This document shows, piece after piece, positions 16,390 through 25,321 of a DNA stretch of 47,863 nucleotides. This DNA is from Actinomyces sp. ZJ308 (GTDB taxonomy: Bacteria > Actinomycetota > Actinomycetes > Actinomycetales > Actinomycetaceae). The position numbers and the translations under genes were made by a program. Under the pieces are notes generated by a model. It worked only from the letters and a program-made list of their open reading frames with translations. It searched no databases and was not told where the DNA came from. The stretch lies in NCBI RefSeq assembly GCF_011752065.1, contig NZ_JAAIJY010000028.1, positions 1-47,863 on the forward strand, written 5' to 3'. The stretch's first letter is position 1. Every line of letters starts with the position of its first letter.

Positions 16390-16866
16390 ATGAGCAACAA
16401 CGCCATTCCCCAGACCGGTCAGCAGCGCGAGCGCACCGAGCAGGCCGAGGAGGACACGACCCCTCGCGGCCCCCTCCAGACCTCCCACGGCATCACCACC
16501 ATCGACGAGAACGTCGTCGCAAAGATCGCCGGCATGGCCGCTCGAGAGGTGCCCGGCGTGTACGACATGGGCAACGCCGTGCGCCGCGCCTTCAGCGCGG
16601 TGACCGACCGTATCCCCAACGCTCAGACCAACGTCGCCGGCGGCATCAGCGTCCAGAAGGGCGAGACCCAAGCCGCCGTCGAGGTGACCGTCGTGGTCGA
16701 GTACGGCGTCTCCATCGTCGAGGTCGCCGACGCCATCCGCCGCAACATCATTGAGCAGATCGAGGGGACCACGGGTCTGGAGGTCGTCGAGGTCAACATC
16801 GACGTCACCGATGTTCACCTGCCTGACGAGGACACCGACACCGCCGGCTCCGCCGACCTCAAGTGA
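16390..16866 (+). CDS. Asp23/Gls24 family envelope stress response protein
   Basis: A 158-residue Asp23/Gls24 protein. A polar N-terminal tail is followed by the conserved core: GITTIDENVVAKIAGMAARE, VPGVYDM, and VEVTVVVEYGVSIVEVADAI, RRNIIEQIEGTTGLEVVEVN with the closing VxIxVxDVHLP. In Staphylococcus the homologue Asp23 is tethered to the membrane by AmaP and responds to cell-wall stress. It is the first gene of the operon running to 20262, with a purine-rich site (GAAAGAGG) before the ATG. Confidence 0.95.
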   Translation: MSNNAIPQTGQQRERTEQAEEDTTPRGPLQTSHGITTIDENVVAKIAGMAAREVPGVYDMGNAVRRAFSAVTDRIPNAQTNVAGGISVQKGETQAAVEVTVVVEYGVSIVEVADAIRRNIIEQIEGTTGLEVVEVNIDVTDVHLPDEDTDTAGSADLK

Positions 16867-16898
16867 TCCGTTCTGACGCCCTGATCTGAGGAGTCCTC

Positions 16899-17075
16899 AT
16901 GAAGACAACGCACCTGGCCCTCCTGGTGGGCCTGTTTCTAGGCACTGTTCTCGCCTTCGGCTCCTTCGCCGACTTCGTCCTGGTGGCCCTGTGCGGCCTG
17001 GCCGGAGCGGCGGTGGGCCTCTACCTGGAGGGCCGGGTCGATGTCCGAGGCATCCTGGACCGACGAAGGAAGTGA
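16899..17075 (+). CDS. DUF2273-like small membrane protein
   Basis: A 58-residue protein with two short hydrophobic helices (HLALLVGLFLGTVLAFGS, then DFVLVALCGLAGAAVGLYLE) and a basic C-terminus (RGILDRRRK). It matches in size, hairpin layout and position the DUF2273 proteins that accompany Asp23/AmaP genes in Firmicutes and actinobacteria. GAGGAG lies 6 nt before the ATG, 33 bp after the previous stop. It probably helps anchor or organise Asp23 at the membrane; direct function is unknown. Confidence 0.8.
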   Translation: MKTTHLALLVGLFLGTVLAFGSFADFVLVALCGLAGAAVGLYLEGRVDVRGILDRRRK

Positions 17076-17080
17076 CAGAC

Positions 17081-17512
17081 GTGACAATGGCGACCGCTAC
17101 GCAGCCCAACCTCACGCAGCCGAGGCGCCCCACGAAGGAGGACTCCTCCATCGAGTCCATCGAGCAGCGCGGCGTCACCACCATTCCAGCCGGCGTCGTC
17201 GCCCAGATCGCCGCTCAGGCCGCCTATGAGACCGCGAACGTGGGGTCGAACGCCGGAGGAGTGCTGGGAATCGGCACCCGCCGCAACTTCGACTCCCGCC
17301 CCGAGGCGCGCTGCGAGCTCTACGGGCAGGTCGCGGTGCTGCACCTCAACCTGGGCCTGGTCTTCCCCACCGCGCTGGTCGCCACCGTGGAACAACTGCG
17401 CGCGCACGTGCGCAGCCGCGTTGAGCGCCTCACCGGAATGAGCGTCGGCAAGATCAGCATCGAGATCTCCTGGCTCAATCCGAGTAACCACGTCAGAAAG
17501 AGCCTGCGATGA
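17081..17512 (+). CDS. Asp23/Gls24 family protein, second copy
   Basis: A 143-residue Asp23-type protein: GVTTIPAGVVAQIAAQAAYE, RCELYGQVAVLHLNLGLVFP, VEQLRAHVRSRVERLTGMSV, and KISIEISWLN at the end. GTG 17081 is favoured because AAGGAAG lies 8 nt upstream; ATG 17087 would place it 14 nt away. The start is 5 nt after the DUF2273 stop and its end overlaps the next gene by 4 nt (ATGA), showing tight coupling. It is shorter and more diverged than the first Asp23 copy, suggesting a distinct part in a hetero-assembly (inference). Confidence 0.85.
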   Translation: MTMATATQPNLTQPRRPTKEDSSIESIEQRGVTTIPAGVVAQIAAQAAYETANVGSNAGGVLGIGTRRNFDSRPEARCELYGQVAVLHLNLGLVFPTALVATVEQLRAHVRSRVERLTGMSVGKISIEISWLNPSNHVRKSLR

Positions 17513-18057
17513 GAGCCCCCGTCCACAAGCTCGTCCACCGCCCGTCCCGAAGCGTACCCGCCACCATCCTGGCCCTGCTGCTGCTCACCGCCGGAGGGCT
17601 CGGCACCTGGATCCTGGGCACCCGGATCGTGACCAGGGCCTGGCCCGCCCGGGCTGCCGCCACGGTTGACGCCGTCGGCTCAACCGCCATCGGCTCGACC
17701 GCGCTCCTGACGGGCGCCGGAATCGCCGCCGCCTGCGGACTGGCCATGGTCATCACGGCCCTGTGGCCAGGAGCCCACGAGCGCGTCGCGGTCCTGCCCG
17801 ACGCCGTGCCCGGCCAGACCGCCGTGACGCGCCGGGACCTGGCCGGCCTGGTAAGGACCCGGGTCGAGCAGGTCGACGGCGTCCACAGCGCCACCGTCAG
17901 GACCCGCCGACGCCGGGTCGATGTCACCACTCTCAGCGTCCTGGACGATCTGAGCCCCGTGCGTGAAGCCGTCCGTCAGACGGCCGATGAGGCCCTCCAG
18001 GTGCTCAAGCCCGTGGGCATCACGCGCAGCCGCGTGCGAATCAGACACACGAGCTGA
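17509..18057 (+). CDS. DUF6286-type membrane protein
   Basis: A 182-residue protein with two membrane helices (TILALLLLTAGGLGTWILG and GAGIAAACGLAMVITALW) and a soluble C-terminal domain (about 90-180) with VTRRDLAGLVRTRVEQVDGV and KPVGITRSRVRIR. This is the layout of DUF6286 proteins of actinobacterial Asp23 clusters, whose C-domain resembles the Asp23/AmaP fold. Its start overlaps the previous stop. It probably provides one of two membrane anchors of the complex, alongside the AmaP-like protein that follows. Confidence 0.75.
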   Translation: MRAPVHKLVHRPSRSVPATILALLLLTAGGLGTWILGTRIVTRAWPARAAATVDAVGSTAIGSTALLTGAGIAAACGLAMVITALWPGAHERVAVLPDAVPGQTAVTRRDLAGLVRTRVEQVDGVHSATVRTRRRRVDVTTLSVLDDLSPVREAVRQTADEALQVLKPVGITRSRVRIRHTS

Positions 18058-18071
18058 AAGAGAGAACCCCC

Positions 18072-18719
18072 ATGCGCTCAATATCCGGCGTCCTCAACCG
18101 AACGGCTCTGGCCGGCTGCGGACTTCTCATCGTGGCGATGGCGTCCTGGCTGCTCGCCTCCGGCCTCGGCGCCGGACGCTCCTGGCCCGAGGTCACCCCG
18201 TTCCTGGCATCCGCGCAGGAGCGGGTCGACACCACCATCGCGCCCCACGGGCACTGGCTGCTGCCGGCCGCCGCGCTCGTCTCAGTCCTGGCCGTCGTCG
18301 CCGGACTGGTCCTGCTCGGCATGCAGGTCCCCCGCAAGGCGGCCGCCTCCCCGCTGCGGCTGACCGCTTCCGAGGGCACGCTGCTGGCCACCATCAGCCC
18401 AGACGTACTGTCTCAGGCGCTCTCAGAGAGAGGCCAGGACACCCCCGGCGTCCAGCAGTGCACGGTGTGGGTCACCGGGTCCCCCAGCAGCCTGTGGGTC
18501 CAGGCCACCGCCACCGTGTCACAGGGCGGCGAGGTCGAGTGGGCCGTGGCTGGCCTCAGGCACCGCCTCGAGGAGGACGTCACCACTTCCCTGGGCGCAC
18601 CGCCACGACAGGTCGACGTGCTGGTCCGCCTGGAGAGCTCCTCGAGCTCTCGAAGCCACTCACGGGCCGTCATGGGACAGCACGCACCGGAGAGCACCGG
18701 GAACGGCGATGAGACATGA
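18072..18719 (+). CDS. AmaP-like alkaline shock membrane anchor
   Basis: A 215-residue protein with an AmaP layout: helix 1 (LAGCGLLIVAMASWLLASGL), an extracytoplasmic loop of about 35 residues, helix 2 (LLPAAALVSVLAVVAGLVLL), then a cytoplasmic domain with beta-alpha pattern (VWVTGSPSSLWVQATATVSQ, LRHRLEEDVTTSLGAPPRQV). AmaP in Staphylococcus binds Asp23 and fixes it under the membrane. AAAGAGAGAACCCCC precedes the ATG. The last 11 nt overlap the sigma factor gene, so anchor and regulator are co-translated. Confidence 0.75.
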   Translation: MRSISGVLNRTALAGCGLLIVAMASWLLASGLGAGRSWPEVTPFLASAQERVDTTIAPHGHWLLPAAALVSVLAVVAGLVLLGMQVPRKAAASPLRLTASEGTLLATISPDVLSQALSERGQDTPGVQQCTVWVTGSPSSLWVQATATVSQGGEVEWAVAGLRHRLEEDVTTSLGAPPRQVDVLVRLESSSSSRSHSRAVMGQHAPESTGNGDET

Positions 18720-19365
18720 CCAGCCGGACGAGGCACTGGCGGCACCTCGCCCGCGTCCGCACAAGGCCGCACAACCCGGCGCCGCGTCCGCTCCGCCCGG
18801 TGACAAGGACCGCTACCTGGTGCTTCGCGCCCAGGACGGAGACATCAACGCCTTCGAGCAGCTCGTCGAGCGCTACCAGGGACGCCTGTTCCGCACCGCC
18901 TACATGATCGTGCGGAACCGTCACGACAGTGAGGACATCGTCCAGGAGACGCTCATCCAGGCCTGGCGGAGCCTTCACCTGGTCAGGGACCCCGGCGCCT
19001 TTCGGGGCTGGCTCATGAGGATCTGCGCCAACAAGGCCACCAGCATGACCCGCAAGCGCCGGCGTCGAGCCACCGACCCCTACGACTCCGAGAGCCTTGA
19101 GACCGCGAGCGCGCTGGCGGAGACGACGTCGAGCAGCACGGCGGACCCGGCCCGATCCAGTGAGGTCAACGCCCAGATCGAGGCGCTGGCGGGACTCCTG
19201 GCCTCCGTGCGACCGGAGCTGCGCATCGTCTGGGTGCTTCGCGAGGTCGACGACATGTCCTACGAGGAGATCGCCCAGAGCCTGAACCTCACCGAGTCCA
19301 CAGTCCGGGGGAGGCTGGCACGCGCCCGCTCTCTCGTCATGCGCCAGATGAAGGAGTGGACATGA
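18709..19365 (+). CDS. ECF-type RNA polymerase sigma factor
   Basis: A 218-residue sigma-70-family (ECF) factor. Region 2 is FEQLVERYQGRLFRTAYMIV with DSEDIVQETLIQAWRSLHLV (core-binding and -10 recognition), the linker is Ser/Ala-rich, and region 4 is DDMSYEEIAQSLNLTESTVR with GRLARARSLV (-35 HTH). A 40-residue polar extension precedes region 2. It overlaps the AmaP-like gene by 11 nt and the next gene by 4 nt (ATGA). The position suggests that it drives this envelope-stress operon and perhaps other genes. No classical anti-sigma (zinc-binding HxxxCxxC) is encoded beside it. Confidence 0.9.
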   Translation: MRHDQPDEALAAPRPRPHKAAQPGAASAPPGDKDRYLVLRAQDGDINAFEQLVERYQGRLFRTAYMIVRNRHDSEDIVQETLIQAWRSLHLVRDPGAFRGWLMRICANKATSMTRKRRRRATDPYDSESLETASALAETTSSSTADPARSSEVNAQIEALAGLLASVRPELRIVWVLREVDDMSYEEIAQSLNLTESTVRGRLARARSLVMRQMKEWT

Positions 19366-19910
19366 GCACCGCCAACCAGCTCTCACGCACCGCCCAACGG
19401 TCGACGGCCGCGGCCGGGAGGCACTCCCGGTCCCATGAGCAGGACGACGCGGCCACCCAGGAGTACCTGCGTCTGATCGCCTCCCTCCACGAGGAGTGGG
19501 ATCAGCTGGAGTCGCAGGCCAGCGCCTCGGTCATGCCGCAGCGCCACATCATGGACGCCGTGATCGCCGAGACCCGTCACGGTGCCCAGGTGCAGATGCC
19601 TGCGACCGACCTGGGCCCCTACAGCCTGTCCGAGTTCTCCCTGCGGGCGCTCATTCGACGCACCGTGGACGCAGTGCTCGGCGCGCGCGCCCTGCGCTCC
19701 TCCTTCGAGCACGCCCCCTGCGATGAGGGCCACCGCGGCCTGGGAGTACCGCAGACCATCTCATGCCGGATCTCCGCCCATGTCTCCACCGGCAGCCTTC
19801 CACAGCTCGCCCAGCAGGTCCGCGATGCCGTCCGAGAGGCGTGCCATGAGAACCTAGGGGTGTCCCCCACCGTCAACGTCCACATCGAGGATCTCCACGA
19901 TGACGACTAG
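19362..19910 (+). CDS. Asp23-domain protein in anti-sigma position
   Basis: A 182-residue soluble protein. Residues 30-80 form a helical segment (TQEYLRLIASLHEEWDQLES, then RHIMDAVIAETRHG) and residues 80-180 show an Asp23-like pattern (LRALIRRTVDAVLGARALRS, ISCRISAHVSTGSLPQLAQQ, VRDAVREACHENLGVSPTVN, then VHIEDLHDD). ATG 19362 overlaps the sigma stop by 4 nt; an in-frame ATG 6 nt earlier lies inside the sigma gene. Cotranslation with the sigma factor is the usual arrangement of an anti-sigma, so it may bind sigma and report on the Asp23 complex. That role is inference only. Confidence 0.65.
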   Translation: MSTANQLSRTAQRSTAAAGRHSRSHEQDDAATQEYLRLIASLHEEWDQLESQASASVMPQRHIMDAVIAETRHGAQVQMPATDLGPYSLSEFSLRALIRRTVDAVLGARALRSSFEHAPCDEGHRGLGVPQTISCRISAHVSTGSLPQLAQQVRDAVREACHENLGVSPTVNVHIEDLHDDD

Positions 19911-20262
19911 CCTCTCAGCCGCAGAACTGGCCAAATTGGTCACCGCTGTCCCCGGCGTACGAGGTATCGAGCCGGGGATCGGCAGCACGCTGAGGGCCAT
20001 CGGCAGCCGCATCCAGCAACAGGATCCGCGGCAGGCCCGCTTCGGAATCATCGTTGAGGCGGGCTCGCAAAGGGCCGTCATCGAGATCGGCATCGACGGA
20101 TCGCGGCCCGTCAAGGAGATCGTGCGCGACGTTCAGGAGACCATCATCGGCGCCCTGTCTCAGGCGGGCGTGCACGACAACGGCTCCGAGGCCACCCGTC
20201 CCTCCGACGTCGGAGCCCGGAGCACACCCCGAGTCACGGTGCGGGTGCAGTCCCTGCTGTAA
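19900..20262 (+). CDS. Small Asp23-like protein closing the operon
   Basis: A 120-residue protein with the fold pattern of the Asp23 core: AELAKLVTAVPGVRGIEPGI, RFGIIVEAGSQRAVIEIGID, and VKEIVRDVQETIIGALSQAG, ending VTVRVQSLL. It overlaps the preceding gene by 11 nt and is followed by a terminator, so it is the last gene of the cluster. I cannot assign a specific function; a partner of the other Asp23-type subunits is likely. Confidence 0.65.
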   Translation: MTTSLSAAELAKLVTAVPGVRGIEPGIGSTLRAIGSRIQQQDPRQARFGIIVEAGSQRAVIEIGIDGSRPVKEIVRDVQETIIGALSQAGVHDNGSEATRPSDVGARSTPRVTVRVQSLL

Positions 20263-20321
20263 GCGCCCCAACCGGGCCCTTGGGCCGGCCCTGGGCCCCT
20301 CGTGGCCCCTCGTGCAGGTTC

Positions 20322-20386
20322 CAAGCCCGTGCCCGACGTCGGGAGGCCGGCAGGCCACCGGTGTCCCGGCGTCGGGCACGGGCTTG
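20322..20386. terminator. Bidirectional terminator between convergent genes
   Basis: A perfect 17-bp stem, CAAGCCCGTGCCCGACG with its complement, encloses about 31 bases that can themselves pair. It sits between the end of the Asp23 operon (20262) and the end of the permease gene (20401), so it can serve both strands. Confidence 0.75.
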
Positions 20387-20400
20387 AGGAGGGCGGCGAG

Positions 20401-22032
20401 TCAGCGGCGTTCGTGGACGACGACACCGGAGACGTCGGCGTCCTCCAGGCGCACCGCGCGCGAACCGGACACCAGCCGGTGACCCAGCCAGATCGCCCCG
20501 AAGACCGGCAGGCCGATGTAGGAGGAGAGCACCTCCAGCAGCTGGCCCTTGAAGACGGCCTCATAGTTCTGCCCCAGGATCACCAGGGCGCACAGGATGA
20601 AGGCGAGGATCGGCCCCAGCGGGAACCAGGGCGCCCGGTAGGGCAGGTCGGCCGGGTCATTGCCCTGGAGCACGTAGGCGCGCCGGAAGCGGAAGTGGCA
20701 CACGGCGATCCCCAGCCACACGATGAAGCCGCACAGGGCCGAGACGTTGAGCAGCCACGTGTAGGCGGTGTCCTGCCCCACCACAGCGGTGAGGAAGCCG
20801 GCCGCCCCCACCAGCGCCGTCGCCCCCAGGGCCCGCACCGGGACCCCGTGGCGGTTGACGTAGGAGAACCAGGCCGGCGCCTGGCCCTGGAGCGCCATCG
20901 AGTGCAGCATGCGGGTCGAGGCGTACAGGCCGGAGTTGCCGGCGCTGAGCACCGCGGTGAGGATGACCGCGTTCATGAGGGCCGCCGCGATCCCGATGCC
21001 CGCACGCTCGAAGACCAGGGTGAAGGGCGAGTAGGAGATGTCGGAGGCCTCCGAGCGCAGCAGGTTCGGGTCGGTGTAGGGCACCAGGAAGCCGATGACC
21101 GCGATCGCGCCGATGTAGAAGATCATGATCCGCCAGAACACCGTGTGGATCGCCTTGGGCACGTCACGGCGCGGATCGCGGGCCTCACCGGCCGCCACGC
21201 CCACCAGCTCGGTGCCCTGGAAGGAGAAGCCGGCCACCATGAACACCGACACGATCGCCAGCATCCCGCCGTGGAAGGGCGCGTCCCCAGTGGTCCAGTT
21301 GCCGAAGCCTGCGGGCCTGCCACCGAGCACGCCCAGAATCATCGCCACGCCCGCAATGAGGAAGACGACCACCGTGACCACCTTGATGGCCGACAGCCAG
21401 AACTCCCCCTCCCCGAAGGCGCGGGCGGACAGGGCGTTGAGAGTCGTCAGCAGCGCGAGGAACAGCGCCGCCCAGATCCACGGGGGCACCCCCGGCAGCC
21501 AGTAGGCCATGACGATCCCGGCCGCCACCAGCTCGGCCGCCACCGTGATCGCCCAGTTGAACCAGTAGTTCCAGCCCATGGCGAAGCCGAAGGAGGGGCT
21601 GACGAACCGCGTGGCGTAGGTCTGGAAGGAGCCGGCCACCGGCATGTGCGCCGTCATCTCCCCCAGCGACTGCATGAGCAGGAGCACCATGAGGCCGATC
21701 GCCGCATAGGCCACCAGGGCGCCGCCCGGCCCGGCCGTGGAGACCGTGGCCCCCGAGGCCACGAACAGTCCCGTGCCGATGGCACCGCCGATGGCGATCA
21801 TCTGCATGTGCCGATTGGTCAGGCTGCGCTGCAGCCCGCTGCCCTCCTCCAGGGCCTCGTTGGAGACCTGGCCGGAGGCGTCGGGCACCAGCGAGTCGGC
21901 GGCGGTACCGGCTACGGCGGGATCGGCGGCAGCGCCGGCAGTACCGTCCGCGGCGTCGGACCGGTGCCCCGGCTCGGCGGGAGGTCGGCCGCCGGCGGCC
22001 GATCCGTCATGCTCGTCATGGGAGTGTGTCAC
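20401..22032 (-). CDS. Amino acid permease (APC family, LysP-like)
   Basis: A 543-residue transporter of the amino acid-polyamine-organocation family. After a polar N-terminal tail of about 60 residues comes the family signature LQRSLTNRHMQMIAIGGAIG and TGLFVASGATVSTAGPGGAL, then about 12 membrane helices (for example SLGEMTAHMPVAGSFQTYAT, FQGTELVGVAAGEARDPRRD). The GAIGTGLF and FQGTELVG motifs are those of the LysP/AroP/GABA permease group. The long tail starts at GTG 22032 (THSHDEHDG); a later start is possible. Lysine is a guess for the substrate based on resemblance to LysP. Confidence 0.9.
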   Translation of the reverse strand: MTHSHDEHDGSAAGGRPPAEPGHRSDAADGTAGAAADPAVAGTAADSLVPDASGQVSNEALEEGSGLQRSLTNRHMQMIAIGGAIGTGLFVASGATVSTAGPGGALVAYAAIGLMVLLLMQSLGEMTAHMPVAGSFQTYATRFVSPSFGFAMGWNYWFNWAITVAAELVAAGIVMAYWLPGVPPWIWAALFLALLTTLNALSARAFGEGEFWLSAIKVVTVVVFLIAGVAMILGVLGGRPAGFGNWTTGDAPFHGGMLAIVSVFMVAGFSFQGTELVGVAAGEARDPRRDVPKAIHTVFWRIMIFYIGAIAVIGFLVPYTDPNLLRSEASDISYSPFTLVFERAGIGIAAALMNAVILTAVLSAGNSGLYASTRMLHSMALQGQAPAWFSYVNRHGVPVRALGATALVGAAGFLTAVVGQDTAYTWLLNVSALCGFIVWLGIAVCHFRFRRAYVLQGNDPADLPYRAPWFPLGPILAFILCALVILGQNYEAVFKGQLLEVLSSYIGLPVFGAIWLGHRLVSGSRAVRLEDADVSGVVVHERR

Positions 22033-22242
22033 CCAACCGAGGGTAATGGCTGGGCGCGCAACCCGGCGTTCACCTTGGCCCGTCTCACGCGTCCCGACGT
22101 GTGCTGACGGTCTCAACCACCGTCGGGCCGACCGTCGTCGGCAGCCACCGGGCACCGTCGGGAGAAGACCGGGGAGACCGAGAAGGCCGAGGAAGCCGAG
22201 GCAGTCAGAAGGCCCAGCGCGAAGGCCGCGGGCCGCCGGGCG

Positions 22243-23340
22243 TCAGCAGGTGTGGCCGGCGGCCGGCTCGCGGCGCTTGTGGGTGGCCGGAGCGCCCTGG
22301 GCGGCCATGAGGTCGGCGCGCAGGTTCTTGGGCAGGGAGAAGGAGATCTTCTCCGTGGTGGTGCGCACCTCCTCGACGTCGTCGAACCCGAACTCGGCCA
22401 AGCGCTCGATGACCTCGCGCACGAGGATCTCCGGCACCGAGGCGCCCGAGGTCAGGCCGATCGTCTCCACGCCGTCGAGCCATGCCGGGTCGATCTCGCT
22501 GGCGAAGTCCACCCGGTGGGAGGCGCCGGCCCCGGCCTCCAGGGCCACCTCCTTGAGGCGCACCGAGTTCGAGGAGTTGCCCGAGCCGACCACGAGCATG
22601 AGGTCGACCTGCGGGGCGATCTGCTTGACCGCGCCCTGGCGGTTCTGGGTGGCGTAGCAGATGTCCTCGCCGGGCGGGTCGATCATCTCCGGGAAGCGCT
22701 CGCGCAGCAGGCGCACCGTCTCCAGGGTCTCGTCCACGCTCAGGGTGGTCTGGCTGATCCACACGACCTTGGAGGGGTCGCGCACCTCGACCTGGTCCAC
22801 CTCGTGGGGGCCGTTGACGACCTGGATGTTGTCCGGGGCCTCGCCCTGGGTGCCCTCGACCTCCTCGTGGCCGGTGTGGCCCACCAGGATGATGTCGTAG
22901 TCCTTGGAGGCGAAGCGCACCGCCTGCTTGTGCACCTTGGTCACCAGCGGGCAGGTCGCGTCGATCGTGGCCAGCCGGCGCTCGGCGGCCTCGGCGTGGA
23001 CGGCCGGGGAGACGCCGTGGGCGGAGAAGACGACGCGAGCGCCCACCGGCACCTCGTCGGTCTCGGAGACGAAGATGGCGCCGCGCCGGGAGAGGGCCTC
23101 GACGACGAACTTGTTGTGGACGATCTCCTTGCGCACGTAGATCGGCGCCCCGTAGTGGGCCAGGGCCTGCTCGACGGCGTCGACGGCGCGGTCCACGCCG
23201 GCGCAGTAACCGCGCGGGGCGGCCATGAGGATCCGCTTACCGCCCTTGGTGGGGGCCTTGGTAGTGGCCTCGCCGATCTGCGGGGCGTCCCCGGGCGCGG
23301 TGGCGTCGGTGTGCTCGCTGGCGAGCTCGATGGTCGTCAC
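22243..23340 (-). CDS. ispH: 4-hydroxy-3-methylbut-2-enyl diphosphate reductase IspH
   Basis: A 365-residue IspH (LytB), the last enzyme of the MEP pathway, reducing HMBPP to IPP and DMAPP. The three cysteines that hold the 4Fe-4S cluster are visible at about 46 ([12 protein letters not shown]), 130 ([12 protein letters not shown]) and 228 ([12 protein letters not shown]), with [27 protein letters not shown] and GSGNSSNS substrate-binding segments. The 35-residue N-terminal tail is longer than in E. coli. Several in-frame GTGs (23349, 23346, 23340) precede the protein; 23340 is chosen, without a clear ribosome site to decide. It is divergent from xseA, 50-60 bp away. Confidence 0.95.
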   Translation of the reverse strand: MTTIELASEHTDATAPGDAPQIGEATTKAPTKGGKRILMAAPRGYCAGVDRAVDAVEQALAHYGAPIYVRKEIVHNKFVVEALSRRGAIFVSETDEVPVGARVVFSAHGVSPAVHAEAAERRLATIDATCPLVTKVHKQAVRFASKDYDIILVGHTGHEEVEGTQGEAPDNIQVVNGPHEVDQVEVRDPSKVVWISQTTLSVDETLETVRLLRERFPEMIDPPGEDICYATQNRQGAVKQIAPQVDLMLVVGSGNSSNSVRLKEVALEAGAGASHRVDFASEIDPAWLDGVETIGLTSGASVPEILVREVIERLAEFGFDDVEEVRTTTEKISFSLPKNLRADLMAAQGAPATHKRREPAAGHTC

Positions 23341-23393
23341 GGCCACCACTGTGCCACAGTAGGACCCAGGTCCCCAGTGGCAGACGTGGCACA

Positions 23394-24767
23394 GTGGTGC
23401 ATGTGACAGGCCAGAGCCCCGCCCAGCCCAGCCCGCAGCCCTCTCCCGCCGGCGGTCCGGCGCCCGGAGCAGCACCCGGCCCCGCCGCGGACGGGAGCCC
23501 GCAGGAGCTGGCGCCGCGCGCGAACCTCACCACCGCGGAGAACCCGTGGCCGCTGCGGCTGCTGTCCTCCAAGATCGACCAGTACGTCGCCCGCATGAGC
23601 CAGGTGTGGGTGGAGGGCCAGATCATCCAGCTCAACCGCCGCCCCGGCGCGGGCATGGCCTTCCTCACCCTGCGGGACACGGACGCCGACGTCTCCATGT
23701 CGGTGGCGATCTACGCGCGCGTCCTGGACGCCGTCCTGGCCCGCACCGGCGCCGAGCTGAGCGAGGGCGCCCGCGTCGTCGTCCGCGCCAAGCCCACCTT
23801 CTGGACCAAGCGCGGCTCCCTGCAGCTCCAGGCCGACGACATCCGGCCCGTCGGCGTCGGCGACCTGCTGGCGCGCATCGAGCAGCTGCGCCGCATCCTG
23901 GCCGCCGAGGGACTGTTCGACGCCGAGCGCAAGCGGCCCCTGCCCTTCCTGCCGCGCAAGGTGGGGCTCGTGTGCGGCCGCCAGGCCAAGGCCAAGGACG
24001 ACGTGCTGGTCAACGCCCGTCTGCGCTGGCCCGGGCTGCCCTTCGAGATCCGGGAGGTCGCCGTCCAGGGGGCGCGCGCCGTCGGCGAGGTCACCCGTGC
24101 CATCCAGGAGCTCGAGGCCGATCCTCAGGTCGACGTCATCGTCGTGGCCCGCGGTGGCGGCGCCGTCGAGGACCTGCTGCCCTTCTCCGACGAGGGGCTC
24201 GTGCGCGCCGCGGCCGCCTGCCGCACGCCGCTGGTCTCGGCGATCGGTCATGAGAGCGACTCTCCCCTGCTGGACCTGGTGGCCGACTACCGGGCCTCCA
24301 CGCCCACCGACGCGGCCCGCCGGATCGTGCCCGACCTCGCCCAGGAGACCGTCGGCCTGGACTCGGCCCGCGAGCGCCTGCGCGCCGTGCTCACCTCGCG
24401 CCTGGACGCCGAGCAGGCGGCGCTGGACCAGCTGCGGGCCCGGCCGGTCATGGCCGACCCCACCTCGATCGTGCGCGACCGGATCGTCGAGCTGGATCAG
24501 GCCCGCGACCGGATGCGCCGGGCCGTCGGCCACCGCCTGTCGCTGGCGGCCGCGGACCTGCGCGCCGACCACGCCCGCCTGACCGCCCTGTCACCGCAGG
24601 GGGTCCTGGACCGCGGCTACACGATCCTGCGCACCCCCGGCGGCAAGGTCATCACCAGCGCCGAGGATGTCAAGAAGGGCGACCTCATCGAGGGCGTGCT
24701 GGCCTCGGGGCGGCTCGTCGCCCAGGTCGTCGGCGCCACCAAGCCCCGGCCGGCCAACATCGACTGA
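23394..24767 (+). CDS. xseA: Exodeoxyribonuclease VII large subunit
   Basis: A 457-residue XseA, large subunit of exonuclease VII, which degrades single-stranded DNA in both directions. After a Pro/Ala-rich tail of about 45 residues comes the OB-fold ([20 protein letters not shown]) and the catalytic domain with [59 protein letters not shown] and a C-terminal coiled-coil with [12 protein letters not shown]. In-frame GTGs at 23394, 23397 and 23403 are all possible starts. It lies 207 bp ahead of xseB, on the same strand. Confidence 0.95.
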   Translation: MVHVTGQSPAQPSPQPSPAGGPAPGAAPGPAADGSPQELAPRANLTTAENPWPLRLLSSKIDQYVARMSQVWVEGQIIQLNRRPGAGMAFLTLRDTDADVSMSVAIYARVLDAVLARTGAELSEGARVVVRAKPTFWTKRGSLQLQADDIRPVGVGDLLARIEQLRRILAAEGLFDAERKRPLPFLPRKVGLVCGRQAKAKDDVLVNARLRWPGLPFEIREVAVQGARAVGEVTRAIQELEADPQVDVIVVARGGGAVEDLLPFSDEGLVRAAAACRTPLVSAIGHESDSPLLDLVADYRASTPTDAARRIVPDLAQETVGLDSARERLRAVLTSRLDAEQAALDQLRARPVMADPTSIVRDRIVELDQARDRMRRAVGHRLSLAAADLRADHARLTALSPQGVLDRGYTILRTPGGKVITSAEDVKKGDLIEGVLASGRLVAQVVGATKPRPANID

Positions 24768-24786
24768 GCCGGCCGACCCGGATTTT

Positions 24787-24905
24787 GTCCGTATGGGACG
24801 ACTTTGAAGCCTCCCCAGCCAGGCGACGCCGAAGCAAAACGCTCTGACCAGCACAAATGCAAAAGCCCCTCGAGCAGGGCTCCGTCAAAGTCGTCCCTCC
24901 CGGAC
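24787..24905. repeat. Imperfect inverted repeat between xseA and xseB
   Basis: GTCCGTATGGGACGACTTTG at 24787-24806 is repeated inverted at 24886-24905, differing at three adjacent positions, around 79 bases. The 119-bp unit has no ORF of note. It looks like a miniature inverted-repeat element or a large hairpin; no target duplication is obvious. Confidence 0.55.
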
Positions 24906-24973
24906 ACTTCGCGCCTCGCAGACGCAGACCCAACCCGCTCGGCGCCCGGACCGACCCGTGCGAGAATCGGCGG

Positions 24974-25321
24974 GTGAGCTCCGAGATGAACCCTGGCCCG
25001 TTTTCCGACCAGTACCCATCCGACGAGTACCCGGACGAGTACTCGGCCCAGAACAGCCCCTCCTCAGGGGCGTCAGCATCGTCGGCGCCCTCGGGCAACC
25101 GTGCCTCCGGCGCCAATGAGGACGTCGCCTCGCTCAGCTACGAGCGGGCCCGCGAGGAGCTGGTGGCCGTCGTGCAGCGCCTCGAGGCGGGCTCCGTCCC
25201 CCTGGAGGACTCCCTGGCCCTGTGGGAGCGCGGCGAGGCCCTGGCCCAGCGCTGCCAGACCTGGCTCGATGACGCCCGCGCCCGCCTGGCGGCCGTCGCT
25301 CAGGACGACTCCGAGGACTGA
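24974..25321 (+). CDS. xseB: Exodeoxyribonuclease VII small subunit
   Basis: A 115-residue XseB. The first 50 residues are a polar, Ser/Tyr/Asp-rich tail unusual for the family; the core follows: LSYERAREELVAVVQRLEAG, SVPLEDSLALWERGEALAQR, CQTWLDDARARL. The helical-hairpin core of about 65 residues is the entire family domain, which coats XseA. GTG 24974 is chosen because the upstream in-frame extension reads into the inverted-repeat element. Confidence 0.9.
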   Translation: MSSEMNPGPFSDQYPSDEYPDEYSAQNSPSSGASASSAPSGNRASGANEDVASLSYERAREELVAVVQRLEAGSVPLEDSLALWERGEALAQRCQTWLDDARARLAAVAQDDSED

